Below are positions 14,167 to 16,529 of a stretch of DNA of 16,529 nucleotides, in pieces. The stretch covers positions 1 through 16,529 of the forward strand of contig JAEPNS010000027.1 in NCBI GenBank assembly GCA_017643325.1, read 5' to 3'. The notes beneath the pieces are model-generated. The model did no database searches. It had not been told where the DNA came from and saw only the letters and a program-made list of their open reading frames with translations. Origin of the DNA: Alphaproteobacteria bacterium. Lineage in GTDB: Bacteria; Pseudomonadota; Alphaproteobacteria; UBA6615. Positions within the stretch are counted from its first letter, which is position 1. Every line of letters starts with the position of its first letter. The position numbers were made by a program, and so were the translations under genes.

Positions 14167-15741
14167 TCAGGCGGCTTCGCGCTCGATCTGCTTCTCGGAG
14201 TCGCGCCCGGCACGCCGCTTGCGCTGGACCACGTCACGCAGGCGATGCTCCAGCACCGTCGCCGTCTCGCGCTCGGAAAAGATGTTGCGCAGCGTGCGCA
14301 CGATCCGGCCCGGACGCAGCAGGTAGCCGATGATGTAATTCAGCAGCATGAACCCGAGCCGGTATGCTGCCAGCTCGCGCGGTCCCATGACCGGGTTTAC
14401 CGTGAGCGGGTTCAGTGAGGTGTAATCGCTGTTGAGCGACGTCAGCGACAGGAAATAGTCGTCGTTCAGTTCGACCTGCCCCGCCGCGACGAGTTCGTTG
14501 AAGATCTCGGTGCCGGGATAGGGTGAGAAAATGTTGATCGTGACCTCGTCGACGCCACGCGCCGCGAGATAGAGGCCGTACCGTATCGTCTCGAACACGT
14601 GACGGCGCGTCTCGTGCGGGAAGCCGATGATCATGTTCGTGCGCAGGGTGAGGCCTTGGCGCTTGGCCTCGATGACCGACTCGGTGAACTTCGGCTTGTC
14701 GATGCGTTTCTTGATCCTCTCCAGTGTATCGGGCGACCCGCTCTCCGGTGCGTAGACCAGGTAGTTGCAGCCGGTCGTCTTCAACAGTCCGAGTGTTTCC
14801 TCGTCCAGGGCTTCGGAGCGCGTCCCGGATGGCAGCGACCACTTGAGGTCGATCCCCTCGTCGATCAGCCGGTTGCAGAATTCGACGGTCCAGCGCTTCT
14901 TGGTGATCGCGGTGAGGTCGTAGAACTGCAGCGCCGTGATGTCGTAACGCTCGCGGTAACTGTTGATCTCGCCGACGAGATCATCGACGTCGCGCAGGAT
15001 GTAGCGCGTCGTCCACATGTGGGCGTTCGAACAGAAGGTGCACTGGTACGGACAGCCGCGCGACGCCATGATCGGCATGTCACGCTCCGTCGCCACGCCG
15101 TAGGACTTGCCGGCATCCCAGAAACGCTCGAGGTATCCCTCCGGCCAGTTCGGCCAGGGGATCGCATCGATTTCGCGGATGCGGGGCTTGTTGCCGGTGT
15201 CGATAAAGGCGCCGTCTGTGTCGAGAAAGGCAATCCCGGGAACCTCGGTGAAAGGCGTGCCCGTCACGTGCGCCTCGAGGATTTCGTAGAATGTGTGCTC
15301 GCCCTCGCCGCGCGCGCAGATGTCGATCGCGGGGCAGTCGCGCAGGCTGTACTCGGTGAGCGCCGTGATGTGCTCGCCCCCGGCGACGATCAGTGCCTCC
15401 GGCAGCTTCTCGCGGATGGCGTTCGCGAGGTCACGGGTAACCGGCCATTCGCCCGAGAACATGGCGGACAGCCCGACGACGTCCGTTCCCTCGGGGATCC
15501 GGTCTAGGATTTCTTCGAATGTCAGGCCCTGGCAGTGGTAACCGGGGTAGTCGTCCAGGTCCCAGAACCGGTCGAGCCCTTCGCCAATCGCATCGACGAT
15601 GGTATTGGTATAGCCCTTCGCCGCGATATACGCCGAAATGTACGCGTAGCCGATCGCCGGCGTCGCCTCGTTGTTGAAGGCGTTGACCGTTGACACGATC
15701 GGGCCGCGCACGAGCGCGACATGGTTCACGGACTTGTTCAA
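14167..15741 (-). CDS. B12-binding-domain radical SAM protein
   Basis: 524 residues. An N-terminal cobalamin-binding-type domain (about 8-160) shows TPAIGYAYISAYIAAKGY at 27-44, DVVGLSAMFSGEWP at 87-100, IVAGGEHITAL at 118-128 and ICARGEGEHTF at 141-151, the usual landmarks of BchE-like proteins. No DxHxxG histidine is seen. The radical SAM core begins at SRGCPYQCTFCSNA with Cys230, Cys234 and Cys237, and continues through MIIGFPHET. The last 70 residues form the basic, helical tail common in this family. The reaction is not predictable. The start is a TTG at 15739-15741, with a GTG four codons later (15727-15729) as alternative; neither has a strong ribosome site. It lies 63 bases after the asparagine-synthase-type gene and probably shares its transcript. 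Confidence 0.88.
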   Translation of the reverse strand: MNKSVNHVALVRGPIVSTVNAFNNEATPAIGYAYISAYIAAKGYTNTIVDAIGEGLDRFWDLDDYPGYHCQGLTFEEILDRIPEGTDVVGLSAMFSGEWPVTRDLANAIREKLPEALIVAGGEHITALTEYSLRDCPAIDICARGEGEHTFYEILEAHVTGTPFTEVPGIAFLDTDGAFIDTGNKPRIREIDAIPWPNWPEGYLERFWDAGKSYGVATERDMPIMASRGCPYQCTFCSNAHMWTTRYILRDVDDLVGEINSYRERYDITALQFYDLTAITKKRWTVEFCNRLIDEGIDLKWSLPSGTRSEALDEETLGLLKTTGCNYLVYAPESGSPDTLERIKKRIDKPKFTESVIEAKRQGLTLRTNMIIGFPHETRRHVFETIRYGLYLAARGVDEVTINIFSPYPGTEIFNELVAAGQVELNDDYFLSLTSLNSDYTSLNPLTVNPVMGPRELAAYRLGFMLLNYIIGYLLRPGRIVRTLRNIFSERETATVLEHRLRDVVQRKRRAGRDSEKQIEREAA

Positions 15742-15775
15742 CTTGAGGCTTTCGTTGCGTCGCTGGAAGGATCGT

Positions 15776-15794
15776 CGGCCAAGCCCTTGGGCCG
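15776..15794 (-). terminator. Hairpin after the asparagine-synthase gene, weak terminator candidate
   Basis: CGGCCAA pairs with TTGGGCCG around a four-base loop, with one bulge. It starts about ten bases beyond the TAG of the minus-strand asparagine-synthase-type gene. No T run follows on the minus strand, so it is more likely a partial attenuator or processing site than a full terminator. It lies within the 63-base gap before the radical SAM gene. Confidence 0.3.
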
Positions 15795-15804
15795 CTGTCG
15801 CAAT

Positions 15805-16529
15805 CTAGGTCGTGAGGCCGGTTCGTTCAACGTTCCGTGGCGTGGCGAGCCCGCCGTTGCGCAGCGTCAACCAGCACCAAAGGGCCTGACGCCAGTCTGC
15901 GCGGCGGCCGGCATGCTCGTTCCACCTGTCGGCGAGCCATGCCTCGTCCACTGGCAATGCGGTGCCTTCGATGGATGGTGCCGGCAGCTCGCGCAGCCAC
16001 GCGGAAAGCGGGATGCCGAAACCTTTCTTGGGCCGTTTGACGATCGGGTCCGGCAGGGTCCCGGCAAAGGCCTTGCGCAGGAGGTGTTTCGTGTCGCCGC
16101 GGCGGTACTTGTGGCGCGCGGGCAGCCGCGTGGCGAATTCGACGAGATCATTGTCGAGAAACGGTGCCCGCAACTCGAGCGACACCAGCATGCTCGCGCG
16201 GTCGGACTTGGTCAGGATGTCGTCGGTGAGGTAGAGCCGCGTGAAGAATTCCGACGTGCGGTCGACCAGGTTGTCGCTCTCGCAGCTGTCCCAGATTTCG
16301 ACAGCCTCGCTGTAGAGCACTTCGGCGTCTGTCGGCTCGTCGAACAGGTCTTCGATTTCCCCGGCCGAGAGCGGCGCCATCCATGTAGGATTCCAGAGCG
16401 CGGGGCGGTGGCCGAGACCGCGCAGGGTGCGCCGGAGCTTGAAGTCGAGGCTCATGTTCCTGTCGGACAGCGGCAGCCGCCCGACCAGGGCCTCGACCCA
16501 ACGGTGAACTCCGTCCGGCACCGTCCGGT
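15805..16529 (-). CDS. Asparagine synthase (glutamine-hydrolysing)-like protein, C-terminal part (5' end outside window)
   Basis: About 241 codons are present, open to the right edge, so this is the second half of a protein that is usually 590-650 residues. The visible part is the AsnB synthetase domain: YLTDDILTKSDRASMLVSLE followed by RAPFLDNDLVEFATRLP is highly characteristic, as are the KHLLRKAFAG and KRPKKGFGIPLSAWLR segments. The ATP loop and the glutaminase domain would lie outside. In surface-glycan loci AsnB homologues often amidate a sugar acid or modify a nucleotide sugar rather than make asparagine; the context supports this but does not prove it. The gene ends with TAG at 15805-15807. 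The first ATG or GTG seen near the right edge is internal, not the true start. Confidence 0.9.
   Translation of the reverse strand, partial: RTVPDGVHRWVEALVGRLPLSDRNMSLDFKLRRTLRGLGHRPALWNPTWMAPLSAGEIEDLFDEPTDAEVLYSEAVEIWDSCESDNLVDRTSEFFTRLYLTDDILTKSDRASMLVSLELRAPFLDNDLVEFATRLPARHKYRRGDTKHLLRKAFAGTLPDPIVKRPKKGFGIPLSAWLRELPAPSIEGTALPVDEAWLADRWNEHAGRRADWRQALWCWLTLRNGGLATPRNVERTGLTT

Noticed and set aside
15742..15804. Promoter for the second radical SAM gene in the short gap
   Set aside because: No pair of hexamers with acceptable spacing was found; co-transcription with the asparagine-synthase-type gene is simpler.

Overview
The window is GC-rich, densely coded DNA of alphaproteobacterial character. 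That assignment rests on base composition, codon use and gene content only, and the genus cannot be named. It is part of a cell-surface or flagellin glycan biosynthesis island. Thirteen protein genes are supported: eleven complete and two cut by the window edges. There are no RNA genes, CRISPR arrays, insertion sequences or attachment sites that I can see.

Region A (1-9724, all minus strand) reads as one nine-gene operon, transcribed from about 9826 towards 1. In order of transcription it carries pseB (UDP-GlcNAc 4,6-dehydratase, inverting), an N-acetyl-sugar amidotransferase of the PseA/WbpG/WbuX family, a radical SAM protein with a cobalamin-binding-like N-terminus, a HisH-type glutaminase, a HisF-type partner (WbuZ-like, lacking the catalytic Asp11), a GNAT acetyltransferase, a Gfo/Idh/MocA oxidoreductase, an SpsF-type cytidylyltransferase fused to a class III aminotransferase, and pseC (cut by the left edge). 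Genes are joined by ATGA overlaps or gaps of 1 to 21 bases. PseB and PseC start the pseudaminic-acid pathway. The amidotransferase, HisH and HisF are the known trio that turns an N-acetyl group into an acetamidino group. The simplest reading is a locus for an amidinated nonulosonic acid of the pseudaminic type or a relative, with a radical SAM enzyme placed inside the amidination module as a possible extra tailoring step. PseG, PseI and a classical PseF are not in the window.

The 242-base gap 9725-9966 is the main control region. It holds a consensus -35 hexamer and two 17-bp inverted repeats of identical design (TGTTC-N7-GAACA), centred 32 bp apart around that hexamer. A leader hairpin follows before pseB.

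Region B (9967-14161) holds two gene pairs facing away from each other across a 142-base gap. On the minus strand are a membrane O-acyltransferase (MBOAT, AlgI-like) and a membrane-anchored SGNH-like protein, a typical pair for O-acylating an exported glycan. On the plus strand are a class I SAM methyltransferase and a small four-helix drug/metabolite-transporter-like protein, possibly a lipid-linked sugar flippase subunit. Region C (14167-16529, minus strand) holds a second radical SAM/B12-domain protein and the C-terminal part of an asparagine-synthase-type amidotransferase running off the right edge. The two sides converge with only five bases between stop codons at 14161/14167.

Taken together, region A would make and activate an amino sugar acid, and regions B and C look like decoration (O-acylation, methylation, amidation, radical chemistry) and membrane transport. 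This is inferred from gene families and neighbourhood. No glycosyltransferase is visible in the window.
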